Source: Rhodeus uyekii
Taxonomy: Eukaryota > Chordata > Actinopteri > Cypriniformes > Acheilognathidae
Assembly (NCBI GenBank): GCA_037043235.1
Contig: JAWRVZ010000086.1
Location: 1,766,001-1,830,000 of the forward strand
DNA length: 64,000 bases
Reading direction: 5' to 3'
Part shown: positions 1-45,891 of the stretch, in pieces
Position numbering within the stretch: the stretch's first letter is position 1
Layout: each line of letters starts with the position of its first letter
Translations under genes and position numbers: made by a program
The notes under the pieces: generated by a model
Seen by the model: only the letters and a program-made list of their open reading frames with translations
The model's database searches: none
Told to the model about the DNA's origin: nothing

Positions 1-713
1 AAAACCATCTGCTAAGTAATAAGTACCAGAGGTTATTTGCATTGTTATAAACCTGCATACATGCATTTTTATGTCATTCCTAAGCCAGTGTATGCAGCTT
101 TTGGGGGAACTGAAGTTTGACAGACCATGACGCCTGAATTTAAATGGGTTTGAAAAAGAATAAAAACCAGAATGATGCTCTGTGGAGGATAAATGAAAGA
201 ACTGAAACAAGCTCCTCGCCTGACGGGATTTTTGGATGTGGGGTTTTGCAGTACCTACTGCGATTGAGAAGTCACCTGCGACGGGCATCTATGTGCTGCA
301 GTTTAAGGGAGCAGAGACTGAAAATGAGCAACATTCACCTCTACCCTTCCTGACACAAAAATTCCCACAGCAAGAGATCCCATTTACAAAACACAAAGCG
401 CGATCAGACAAAAAGCAAGAAGCCAGAAAGCAGTCTGTACTAGTGTATCAACTTTAAAGTTTCTAAACTTTTTTCTTCTTTTTTTTTTTTACAACCAGAG
501 AGACTTTTTTCCCTTTAACTTAATTTTTTATCAAAATGCAGAAAAAGTGAAAATTGTGCAAAAAGTTATTGACCAATTAGTTGACCATTACAGCATTCAT
601 ACTTGGACATTAATATATAAACTTTCTTGTAATACAAAATTTCTGGTTGAATATTCTGATATATTTGTAAGCTACCCACATACTGTCTTCCAATTTTACT
701 TATTTTGCTCCAG

Positions 714-33390
<32,677 letters not shown>

Positions 33391-33478
33391 ACAAAGCACT
33401 AGAGCGCCTAGCTTGAAGAAGTGCCTTTCAACACCGACAACAACCTTTAATGAAGACAATGAGTAGTGTATCCTTTGA

Positions 33479-33484
33479 TTTATT
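33479..33484 (-). terminator. sec61g: sec61g polyadenylation signal AATAAA
   Basis: TTTATT on the + strand reads AATAAA on the - strand, about 130 nt past the sec61g stop codon at 33611-33613. Spacing suits a short 3' UTR. Confidence 0.6.
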
Positions 33485-33610
33485 AACACAGCCAAATATA
33501 AATGTTAACACGCACAAAAAAAACTAGATTTATACAAATGTTTGCATTGTCCATCATCCAATGTCATTTCAGGCAGCCGAAGGTCTGTTTGGCTTCACAT
33601 TGCAGCTGGT

Positions 33611-35489
<1,879 letters not shown>

Positions 35490-35898
35490 TCATCATTCGC
35501 TTTTATCGTGTTCAGACCCAAGAACCCTCCACCCCGAAACCCAAGCACAGGCTTCATATGTGCTGAGAGAAAAAAAATGGATTCAAACATGTATTCAATC
35601 GTTTATTAAACCCTTAACTAAGTAACCTAACTACACGTCTTAATAACCAATTTGATTGCTAATCTACAGCTTGAATAAGTAGCACTGAACCCTTTACACG
35701 GGATAAAAACAGCTGTAAGCAATCTATAAAGCAACAGAACATACTCAACTAAAACAAAAGTATTTCAACTCTGATTAGGAAAGCGATCGCCCGTGATCCG
35801 TCAGAAACCGTGTTTACCATGAAGCTCGCCGATTACGGCAGAAGACTTGTCTTAATCTAGATTTCTAAAGAAGCAAGGTAGAAGAAAAAAAAACTTAC

Positions 35899-36100
35899 CT
35901 GTGTTGGTAAATCAAAGGATAAAGATGCGGTTCAGCGAGTTGTAACAAACTGACTCCGATGCGTCTTACGCCACGTAGATTTAACTGCGGAAAGACTGAC
36001 GCAGCGCTAAGAGCGACGCATGCGCACTAACGCACAGCTCATGCACCCAATGACGTTCTCACTGCCATCTAGTGGCCGGAGTTTATAGTGCAGCGACGTG
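35899..36100 (-). promoter_or_regulatory. sec61g: sec61g 5' untranslated exon and promoter region
   Basis: The first, non-coding exon ends at 35899 with a gtaagt donor; its 5' end is not defined by sequence. Upstream the DNA becomes GC-richer than its surroundings. It contains cgcatgcgca near 36017, close to an NRF-1 site, and tgacgt near 36050, a CRE-like half site. Both are common in housekeeping promoters. No TATA box is obvious. The transcription start is inferred. Confidence 0.5.
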
Positions 36101-36123
36101 TACACGTCATCATTACTGTAGAG

Positions 36124-36398
36124 CAGGGGTGCCCACACGTTTTTGGTTTGTGAGCTAGTCAAAATGATCTACCTATTATAAAAATACAAAATTATTTACA
36201 ATATTTTTGCGCGGTGACCCGTGTGTCACAGGTCAGATGTCAGACTGTCTGCTCTGTACGTCAGTCAAGTGACACATTTCATAGTGAGGACGGATGATGA
36301 GATGTTAATCTATTTTGTTAATTCCATGCGATCTACCCACACTATCTTTGCGATCGACCAATATTTCACAATTGCCGTATTGGGTAGGCCTACCCCTG
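36124..36398. mobile_element. Non-autonomous hAT-like element (CAGGGGT ends)
   Basis: 275 bp, starts CAGGGGTGCCCACACG and ends ggtaggcctacccctg. A perfect 8-bp duplication ctgtagag lies at 36116-36123 and 36399-36406. It sits just upstream of the sec61g promoter. Confidence 0.85.
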
Positions 36399-36406
36399 CT
36401 GTAGAG

Positions 36407-37255
36407 CATCTGTCCCTCGGTCTGTCTGTGAGGATTGTTCCTGAATCCTGGCTTATGTAGCTGTACATATAAAGAGAATTTGCAAACATTCGTTGCTATT
36501 CTTTTTTTTTTTTTTTTTTTTACATTTACATTTACAAATACATTATTAAAATCAAGTAGGCCTATCTGCAAAAATTATTTCGGTTTAATTTTTATTAACT
36601 AACGTTAACAAAAGACAATAAACAATGTAAGAAATGTATTGCTCATTGTTAGTTAATAGTCCTACATTAAAAAGCCTTATTATAGATTTTAATATAAAGT
36701 GTTAGTAAATAGAATTGGAAGGCTTAAGTTTACGGAGCTCGTAAGGTGGTGGTTATGGAAATATGAGATGTAATGTGGTAATGAGTGGATGGTACTTGTG
36801 GTAATGTACGAAGTCTGGGACGGGAAAATGACGGCGCACACACGGAAAAAATGACTTCAGTGCTTTTGTGTTCTCTTGCATATGTTTTGCTTTCTGCGGA
36901 GCCCCTGAAAGTGTGTGGTGGTCGAAAAAAAAAGTACGCTCTTTATAGTAAGACTATGGGTCGTATGTTGTTACTTTCACATGACCTACTAGCGTTAGTG
37001 GTGAGTGCAATAGCTCTTCGGCAAAAAAAAAAAAAAAATGCACAATTCATAAAATAAAAGGATTTAATAGACCAAAATACATTGAAATTCATAACGTCTA
37101 TTGAAATTATTCCAGCACAGTGGAATTCAATGTACAATATAAAACAGTGCTGATTCAGTCATGCAATTTACGAATGCTGCAGTTTCCATTATCTATGACA
37201 TTAGTACAAAAGCTTTCCTTTCCACTCATATAACAGTGTCACCGAGAGGAGCGTT
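36407..37255. other. sec61g-rdh intergenic region
   Basis: T-run at about 36501-36520 and A-run at 37023-37038. An ATTAAA-type signal on the - strand near 37063-37068 could end rdh copy A transcripts. No gene seen. Confidence 0.4.
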
Positions 37256-37258
37256 CGA

Positions 37259-38048
37259 TCAGTCCCATGTAATGCTGAGCATCTGACAGCTGAGTTCCCA
37301 AAGTTTCTGAGCCATTTCATCATCTGAAGCTTCTCTTGAACACTGTGCTGGAGCGCAGTCGCTGGAAACAAAGAGCCGCAGGTTTAATGATCATTAATAC
37401 AGCTATAGAATAATATCTATTGCATGTTTAACCTGAATACTTTTTATCATCTTAAAAACCTCCAAATGCAAATGAAGATGGTTTACATACTGGTACATGA
37501 AAATAAATTGGAGTAAGAATTGTATTGTGCTAATTATATTCCATAATGCTTTGTTCTGTACCTGTAATAGCCACCACTCTCTTTGTCCAGCTCCGGCTCC
37601 ACAGCGCAGTAGATGGTGGTCTGGGCCCCCTGAATAGTGGTCTTGGTGAAGGGGCTGAAGACCTTGACAGCGATCTGCACAGGCTTGCTGAGGTTTCTAA
37701 ACAGCTCTGACTGCACCACACCAGGATGAAGGGAGTACACAGTCACACCGCTGCCTAGGAACAATGCCATATTTCATTATCAGAGAGTTTCATTATACAC
37801 ACACCTGCATAAAGCAATGGTTATACAGTTGTGTTTTCTATTTTGGTACTGCTAGAATTCGGGAACAGAATTTGGAACATTAAATCCTTCATTACTGAAG
37901 AGAATTTCACAAGAAATTCCCTTATGAAAAGTATTGTGGTGATACCATGGTGAAGTGATGGTATCTAATATCACAAATCTTATGGACCATTTACACAACA
38001 CCATTTTCAAATAAAAACATAATACTTTTTGCCTGTAGGTGCCCGTGT

Positions 38049-38097
<49 letters not shown>

Positions 38098-40866
38098 TCG
38101 GCAGTTTTGTTCTGTGACTGTTTTAACCCTATCACTTTTAGTTAGCCATCTCATTTAAATATTCTTTTGCTACTTTCCCCTTTTTGTGTTCATTCTGTTT
38201 TTTTCTGCCGTTTATTCTCTGTGTTAAGTGTACAGATTAGATGTCACATGACTTACATAGTGCAACACTTATGTAACTTGATGTATAGACACTCCAGGTA
38301 AGAAAGTGAACGCCAGCCTCTGTAAGTTTTGTATCTTGTTAGTCAAAGTAAGTTAAGGTATTTGATGCTGAAGATTTGATTTTTAATTTTCAAGTTAGAT
38401 CTTAGATTTGTTTTGTTCTTTTATCCTCTTTGGTTTCACGTACGTCCCTTTTCTCTTGTGTAATTATTTAGTTTATATTTCTTTGGATTGTAAATATCTG
38501 TTTATTTTATTTGCCTATTTTTTGATCGTCACTATTAGTAACACTTTTTTACATTTATTTTTACTGATAATAAATCACTGTTCTTTCTGTCTCTTGCAAC
38601 CGCCATCATAATCTCAATGCTACTACTTCTGACCCTAGACCAGGGGTCGGCAACCAGAGGGTTCAGAGGGTTCATCCCTGTGCTGCGGCTCTTTCACGTA
38701 GCTTATAGCTGCGGTCCCTGGCCCCCGCTCCGCTCCTTACCCCCAACATTTTACTAAAAAAAATATGTCTTGATAGTCAAGTAAACCCGTTTTTTCTGTC
38801 CATTAAGTGTTCATCTTGAAATATTAACACAAAAGTTATTCTCACGTTTAATTGATAAAAATCAGTAAAGATTTCACAGCAAAAAGTCATTTGTACAATT
38901 TGTGAAAGTGTTAATTAAATGATTCTTGATTCAAACAGAATCACATCATATTATATTGGTTATTTCCTCTACATTATCGTCCAACTCTGTCTTAGTAAAA
39001 CTGCATGTTGGCTTAAGAGAAAAATCCTCCATAATCTGGATAAACAGTGCACATAAAGAGAATTTTACTAGAATTACTTCTGGTATTTCCTCCTCTTTGG
39101 TATAGAACCTCATGTGAATTCCTTGCTGAATGTCTGCTTTGTGATCTCTGAACAGATCGCAGGTCCTCTGTTATTACATCTTGAGTTTGAATTGTACATG
39201 AATGACAATCAGTGACACGCATAGAAAACCGGACATTCTCCTCATGCTTAAGACAATCCTGCATCCGTAAGGAAGTACTCGGAGACAAACACAGAGATCG
39301 GTTCTGACAGAGCGCCTTCCTCTGACACTGACAGATTATGTAGTTTCACAGGAGAAAATATCTCTTTTAAAGTCACCATGAAATCGATTTTTTTTAAATG
39401 TGGAATTTTGCCATTTATTATAAATGATTCATCTGTGCATGTCATAATTATTTTTAAATTCATGTGCCCTCATAATCTTTAATCAAACTAACTTCCCTCC
39501 TTCTTGCAGCAATATCTCTTCTCTTCTCTGATGATGCAAGGGCAGGACAACCTGTCACTCAAATAAGATCGACCAATAGTAAACCACAACAATCCTAGCA
39601 AACTAGTCAATCAATTTCCGATTAACAAAATAAAGTCCATCCCTACATTTTTTCTCGGTCTAGAAGCCATTTCATGTCGACTTTAGGGTGTTTTCTCACT
39701 TGTAGTTCAGTTCTCTTGGTTCTTTTGGTCAGGACCAAAAAATAAAACACATTTAGTCGTGGTAATTTTTAACACTGAACATAAAGATACAAAAAAAAAG
39801 GCTTTTGGGGATTTTAACTTGTCGAACATCCAAAACACAACACGGATAAATGTGTTTGCTGTATGTGCATACATTTGACGGTATACTCGTGAAGAGCTTA
39901 TAAAGCCTGTTAAGCAGTCAAAACACAATCCCTCTGTCACACACACAAATGAAGATCTGACGCGAGAAGATACGGTTCTGATGCTTTGACCAGAGTTCGG
40001 ATGGCAGCATTCATTATTCAAATGAACCGCACTAACAGAGCGAGTTCATTTTAATTTAACCAAATGCCAAGTGTGACTACAACCTATGTCACTTTGTTGT
40101 ACTCACTTGAATACCAAATCAAGCAGTGTTCGGGATAGAGAAGACAAATAAGACTTATTAAGCATCATGTTAAGTCTAGCATCGATGGCCTTGCTATGAA
40201 GGTCACATACCCTGCAGTCTTTTAGCCAGGGAGCGTGTGCAGAGGACGTTAGCTAGTTTGCTCTGGCCATAAGCCCTCCGTGGAGAGTAACCCCTCTCAC
40301 TGTTTATGTCATCCAGATGAATGCTGCCCCATGTGTGGGCCACAGAAGCCACATTGATTATCCTGGAGGGGGTTGATTTCTTGAGGAGGTCCAGCAGAAG
40401 GAAGGTGAGCAGAAAATGACCTGTTGGTAGTTTGAAGAAGATAAAAATAGTCAGGGGTTGTTTGACGTTTCATTGTCTCTCATGTCCTGTTGATGCCTTT
40501 GCGCCTTGTTTGTCTATTGCCCCATAAATGCATGGAAGTGGATGTAAATGGAAAGGATGTGTGCTAAATGTGTGTGTTTAGGTTCCAACAGGAAGCCAGC
40601 TTGGGCTGAAAAACTATTAAACGGCACACACTGTCAATTTAGAGGGTCACTGCTAGGAAGTCAGAGACTTCCTGTGTGAAACAAGGTTGCCTCTTACATA
40701 GGTCTGGTCTTATTGGCAAACACAATTGGTGCTTAATTTGAAAGTAGTTACTTTTATTGACTAAATTACTTGGTTTAGTGGTCAGAAAGAGTAACCGTAT
40801 GGATTAGACACAGGAAATCTAATTTTACTAATTGTGTTACTTTTTTCCTGGGTCAGAATGAGTGTT

Positions 40867-40950
<84 letters not shown>

Positions 40951-43900
40951 CATGATGATGATAACGATAAATAATGTGTAGATAATCATTTGAAATTGCC
41001 ATAGATATTTGTAAAATACAGACATTTTGATTTTAAAATACAGACATTTGGATGTAGTATGTATAGATTGTATCTACTTTTATTCATCAAGGATGCATTC
41101 AATTGAACAAAAAAATATAGTAAAGACATTTATATTTCAAATAAACTGTGCTCTTGATAACTTTCTATTTCTCAAAGAATCCTGGGGGAAAAAAATGTAT
41201 CACGGTTTCTACAAAAATATTAAGCAGCACAACTGCTTTGTTTCAGTAACAATAATGTCTCTTGAGCATCAAATATTAGAATGATTTCTTAACATAACAT
41301 AACATAAGATTTTATTTCGATCATCACTGATAATCACTCATAATCACTCTTAATAACCGAAAAAGGTGTAGGCTGAAGCCTCTGCTTATTAGGCCTACCC
41401 GTTGTACTTAATTATCAATCAAATGAGTGTCACCTTTTCACAGGTATTAATTAATATAAGACAAGAGAAAAGAAAAGAAAAAGATAAAACATAAAACAAG
41501 ATAAAACATAAACATTAAGAAAAACATAAAACAACATGGTACACATTTCTGAAGAATCATGTGTCTGAAGACTGAAGTATCGATGCTGAAAATTCAGCTT
41601 TGCCATCACAGGAATAAATTAGTTTGAAATATGTTCAAATAGAAAACAGTTACCTTAAAATGCAGTCATATTTTCACAATATTTCTGTTTTTACTGTAGT
41701 TTTAAGAAGAAGAAAAAATGTTTTGTTGAGTTTTTGGTCCATTCTCATGGTTGTTCTGTTATTTGTGAAAAAGTACTTAACTATCTTTGAATCTGTACAC
41801 CGGTTCTTAAATCCTTCTCTTTATTTCACCAACTGCAAACCTCAATTTATGACAATAATTCTGTACTATGTAGATATTGTAAGCTTGTAAACGCATCATG
41901 TTGCATAATTTAAAACATACAGGAAGATAACAAAGTATTTACCTAAATGGTTTACACCAAACTGCATCTCAAAGCCATCTGCAGTTTTTGAATATGGGCA
42001 CATCATGATTCCAGCATTGTTGATCAGGATATTAACTTGCTTTTCCTCTAAAATACAAAAATATGGATAAAGAACTATTAGCATATTGCCTAAATATATA
42101 ATAATATATTATTACCCTTCTTATAAAAGTGTATATGTAATACACTGCTCAGCCAAGCATGTTATACTGTATGTTTAGCAGTTCTTCTGACCTTAATTGA
42201 TGGAGTGTGTAGCTTTTCGTTTCTTAAACAACCATGTAGGAAGAAACATCATGGCTATATTCCAGCATGACAATGTCAAGATTCATCAGGCTCAAATAAT
42301 GAAAGAATAGTTGGGAGGGAGCATGAAAAATCATTTTCACACATGGATTCATTGAAAGTGTCTGGGATGTGTTGGAGGAGACTTGACTCTTGTGTGCCTG
42401 ATACACCTCTTGATGGAAATAAATGTTGTGAAAGCAGCGTTGTGATGTCTTCCAACACGGATGTTTGAGAATTTAAGAAATCCATTCATTACACTACACA
42501 TTCCATCATATAGGGTTAGAAGAACTGGTGCCAAACACACAGTATAACATGCTAGAAACATAATAATTGAAATGGCTGAGCAGTGTATAATATTAAATCA
42601 TCTTAATATTAATAAAAATAATTATATTCATTTCCTTGCTCCAAGGAAATACATACATAACAATGGATTTAAAGTGATAACCTTTGTTTATGAGTTCTGC
42701 AAATGCTCTGATGGATTTGGTATCTGATAAATCAAGTTTTTTCATCACAATGTTTTGGTTTCCAGAATCCTCCATTAATTCTTCTCTGGCTGCCTCTGCT
42801 TTTTCCAGATCTCGACAGGCCATAATGACTCGAGCCCCTGAGGACATCACATAGAGAAGCTGATAGAAATGTGCTTTCCAGTGCAAACAGCCACAAAACA
42901 CAGCAGCTGTCCTTCGTGGATCTGAAGTAATTTTGTTTACATATTCCAGCAAACGTCCTTGCGGTGAAATGTCCTTGCATAATAATTCATTTGGTGCTAA
43001 ACTGGGATGTAAGGCTGATGAGCTAACACAATAGCTGCTTGCCTGGTAATTACTGTGCAGAACGTCTATTATACTATTCAGAGCAATTTGGCTGGCAAGC
43101 GTCAAGAGTTTCTTTGTTGGAATTCAGCGGGTCCATGTGGGAAAGTGTACAGTTTTACATCTCTTTGGCAGATAGTATTGTAATCCTGTCGTTTATTTAT
43201 CGGCATGCATTCAAAGCTTCCAAGAGCCTGTCGTTTATTGAGATGAAATATTTGCTGTTTTAATTGTCACATGTGACATTTGGACACCGAGTGCGATTTA
43301 TCCTTGCAGTTGTTATCATAGTCCCAGATTATGCTGATTTTATGCAATAGTTTAAAGAGAATAAATATGGATCCAAATAAATTAGTCTCTTTACAAAAAT
43401 AGTGCAAATACAGTGTGATAGATTGCAATTATTCTAGCTAAACTCCCTTCTAATTAGAGTGCCATCACACATGGATATGGTTTTGTCCCGTAATAGGTTG
43501 GCAGTCGATGCCGATCACAGCATGTGCTGTGAACATAACAAATCAAGTTATTCAGAGCATTTTTCTTTTAAGGTCAAGATTGAGTTTAGACGTCAATTAG
43601 TATATACTGAAAACTAAAATGAGGTCTGTTTGTTCCTTACCTCTTTTGGCAAGGTCTCTCGCTGTCTCTTTGCCTATGCCTGTATTAGCTCCTGTGATTA
43701 TGACTGTTTTATCATCAAGACGTACAGAAGAGCTCCACTGACCACAGAAGAAATTTCTGGAATTGATTACAGTGCAAATGTTTATATATCATAGTGAATG
43801 CCTAAAGTGAACGTTAAAAAGTGAGGAAACCTGTGTGAACTTGACAATTCCATAAAAAAATTTTTTCACACATAACTTAATTTTTTCAATTATGCAGTTT

Positions 43901-44690
43901 TTTTCCCTTCATTTTAAGGTAACAGGTTTCCTCACTTAAAAAAAAAAAAGTTAAATTAACTTTTACAACGTAGTACACTAAAAAAAAGCTGCTGCTTTAA
44001 ATTTTTAAGTACAATCAAGTTGGATGTTTAAGTAATTTCAACTCAAATTACATTACATTAAACTGACTTCAACTTTACGTAACTTAAAATTTTTACAGTG
44101 TGGGTGAGAGTGGGGCTAGTTGTCACACTGGTCATTCCAGTGTATTTTGTTGTATCATTATTATTACTAAGGAATTAAAATACAGTTGAGTAAATGCTGG
44201 CAAGTTGTCAAACTATACAGGTAAGCCGTCTCTTAAAGGCTTTTCTTACAGTAAAATAAGCATGAAACAATTCACGAAAAAGATAACTTTCTAAAGTATC
44301 AGACCACTGTTTTGAACACATTTATGTAATTAGATTTATGACTCAAAATTTTGTAGTTGCTGACTGAGATACAGCCCTTATGACAACTTCCTCATGTGAC
44401 AACTAGCCCCATTCTCCCATATTTAAAGTAGATCAGCTGGTATAATCAAGAAATGTATTGTAGTAAGGTAGTTAAATAGTACAGGCATAGTAATTTGCAT
44501 TTAAATAAATATATTGTTGTGGGTGGTGGTGTTTTTTTAAAACTGTTTAAGAACAGTGTTGAATCCAGTTGTAAACACTTTAGTGAAAAGAAAAGAAAAG
44601 AAAAAAAGTTGTACCAATACCATTCGTGGCAACAGCATTAATAACTTTAATAACTTTAACAGCATTAATAACTTACCTTATTGAGTGCAT
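37259..44690 (-). CDS. Retinol dehydrogenase 12-like SDR, copy A
   Basis: Predicted NADP(H)-dependent short-chain dehydrogenase/reductase of the RDH11-14 group, which interconverts retinals and retinols or reduces lipid aldehydes. Seven coding exons (- strand): 44690-44677, 43756-43641, 42837-42682, 42047-41943, 40420-40211, 37754-37562, 37361-37259. All splice sites are GT-AG and phases fit, giving 298 residues. The Rossmann motif TGANTGIG is at 26-33, NNAG at 105-108, the catalytic Ser at about 156, and YGQSK (Tyr181, Lys185) completes the active site. Unlike mammalian RDH11/12 it starts only about 20 residues before the fold, so the N-terminal membrane anchor is missing or very short. It is a tandem paralogue of the gene at 45.9-48.9 kb. 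I recognise the family but not the exact orthologue, so no symbol is given. Confidence 0.93.
38050..38094. repeat. (TC)n microsatellite
   Basis: Uninterrupted TC dinucleotides in intron 6 of rdh copy A. Confidence 0.95.
39366..39687. mobile_element. MITE, AAAGTC(A/G)CATGAAAT arms
   Basis: 'taaagtcaccatgaaatcg' at the left matches the inverse of 'catttcatgtcgacttta' at the right. Non-coding, in intron 6 of rdh copy A, abutting the next element. Confidence 0.6.
39687..40083. mobile_element. MITE, GGTGTTTTCTCACTTG arms
   Basis: The left end 'gggtgttttctcacttgtag' resembles the inverse of the right end 'caagtgtgactacaacc'. Interior non-coding. Confidence 0.45.
40869..40946. repeat. (AT)n microsatellite
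   Basis: About 78 bp of alternating AT in intron 5 of rdh copy A. Confidence 0.95.
41076..41720 (+). repeat. Carp-type dispersed repeat with a nested retroposon
   Basis: 'acttttattcatcaaggatg' to 'agaatgatttct' (41076-41288) continues at 41549 with 'gaagaatcatgtgtctgaag' through 'gaaaattcagctttgcc'. The interruption is the element at 41289-41542. Confidence 0.65.
41289..41542 (-). mobile_element. 5'-truncated retroposon with a pentanucleotide tail
   Basis: On the - strand it ends 'aataaaatc' then (TTATG)n. The word atttct flanks it (near 41283-41288 and 41543-41548), a likely target duplication. It contains 'ggtgtaggctgaagcctctg'. Probably the 3' end of a LINE or SINE; family not named. Confidence 0.5.
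42143..42585 (+). mobile_element. Deleted Tc1/mariner element in rdh copy A intron 3
   Basis: TA-flanked. The ends CACTGCTCAGCC and GGCTGAGCAGTG are perfect inverses, and similarity continues inward (gttatactgt, agttcttct). The middle encodes a decayed transposase piece (FQHDNVKIHQAQ, the second-Asp region) followed by stops. Only about 0.44 kb remains. Confidence 0.8.
43975..44100. mobile_element. Short MITE, ACACTGTAAAAA-type ends
   Basis: 'acactaaaaaaaagctg' and 'ttaaaatttttacagtgt' form imperfect inverted ends around 'caacttaaatt'-like sequence. In intron 1 of rdh copy A, directly before the next element. Confidence 0.5.
44101..44419. mobile_element. MITE with GAGARTGGGGCTAGTTGTCACA arms
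   Basis: 'gagtggggctagttgtcaca' on the left and 'tgtgacaactagccccattc' on the right are near-perfect inverses about 300 bp apart. Non-coding. Confidence 0.75.
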
Positions 44691-44900
44691 TGTCCAATAT
44701 TGTCTGGTTCCCTTTAGCAGACAGTAGTTCTACTCTAGCGTCCTGTGTAATTTATGAATGAGATATTACTATACGGTCCGTTTCCAAGCCCCTCCCGTCC
44801 AGAGCTCTTTTCCTCTGGCCAATGAAACGCGTCTGAGATCAAAATGAAGAACGTGAGGCGTTCGTGCACCCGCCGCTCGCGGGAATGCGCTCGCTGTGAT
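44691..44900 (-). promoter_or_regulatory. Probable 5' UTR and promoter of rdh12-like copy A
   Basis: Directly upstream of the copy A start codon. The block is GC-richer than its neighbours, with a CCAAT box (ggccaatgaa on the + strand near 44818), cccctcccg near 44790 and several CpGs at 44820-44900. The start of transcription is inferred. Confidence 0.4.
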
Positions 44901-45589
44901 GGCCTTGAACCCCAAGGCAGCTTTGTTCAATTCAATCTCTTTTGCAAGGTTGGACATTCCGCTACACGTCACCAGAACACACAATACAATTACGTCACCC
45001 ACATAAAAACGAGCCAAATTGTGCCAAAGCCGTGGCCGCGAGTGTCCACTAGATGTCCTCGTTGTGTCACACTGACCACTGATTTACCTCAGAGAAAAAA
45101 TGTAATGCAATTTACGATACTGTACTTTATTCAGTGACGGTAAATCGTTTTGTGAACATAAACATTATTTACCTCTTTTTTATTTGCTCTCGCTTGCACC
45201 TTCTACTATCCTTGCTATTACTAAACATATTCTATCCCATTACACACTATTATTTAGCTTTCGTTTATTATTCCACTGTGTCCACCAGGCATATGTCTAG
45301 TATTTTTCAAATGACAATAAACTTTTACCATTAGCCTAGAATTAAGTTGCACAGCATGTTTTAACAATCACAAACCTTGCTGAAGTGCTGGGACAGTTGC
45401 ACAAACACTACTTTGATCAACTAGCAGTAAGTCGTGTATTTGGTAATTGCTTTAAAATGAATGTAAGTAATCTTATCCAATTCAAATTAGACAAATCTAC
45501 CTTTTTATGTAACTGACTTGTAACTGACTGGAAAAAATGAGATGGCTGACCTTTAAGACTAGCCTAATCCATTTATGTAACTGGCCACT

Positions 45590-45727
45590 GGTCTATCTGG
45601 TTGACCAGCGTAGTCATGCTGTCCTCAAGCAAATCTGAACTGGTGTAGCTGGTCCATCTGCACTCCTGTTTCCCACGCTGGGAACCAGCATACAAAACAC
45701 AGGCTGGTGGATTTTTCAGCAGGGCAA
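45590..45727. repeat. 'ctggtc/gaccag' dispersed repeat fragment
   Basis: Multiple 'ctggt', 'accagc' and final 'ttttcagcaggg' words, a pattern frequent in cyprinid genomes. Between the two rdh genes, at the 3' side of copy B. Confidence 0.45.
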
Positions 45728-45743
45728 AGCTTTACACTGTCAA

Positions 45744-45753
45744 TTTATTTATT
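45744..45753 (-). terminator. Overlapping AATAAA signals of rdh12-like copy B
   Basis: Two overlapping AATAAA hexamers on the - strand lie about 140 nt after the stop codon at 45892-45894. They fit the 3' end of copy B, about 1.05 kb upstream of the copy A start codon. Confidence 0.55.
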
Positions 45754-45891
45754 TTTAATCAAATCATTACACCCAAAATGTCACTAAATTAGTATAACAT
45801 ATGAATAGAGAGAGGGCTCAACTGGGCAGCGGTTGAAACTAGGTTATAACAACTCATTAGTGTGAAATAAGGCTGTGGTTGAAGTCATATC

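Noticed and set aside
38641..38800. Possible hAT element starting CAGGGGTCGGCAACC
   Set aside because: The left end looks right, but no matching right end or 8-bp duplication was found, so its extent cannot be supported.
39707..40021. 104-codon - strand frame
   Set aside because: Inside a MITE in intron 6 of rdh copy A, with no splice sites and no recognisable domain.
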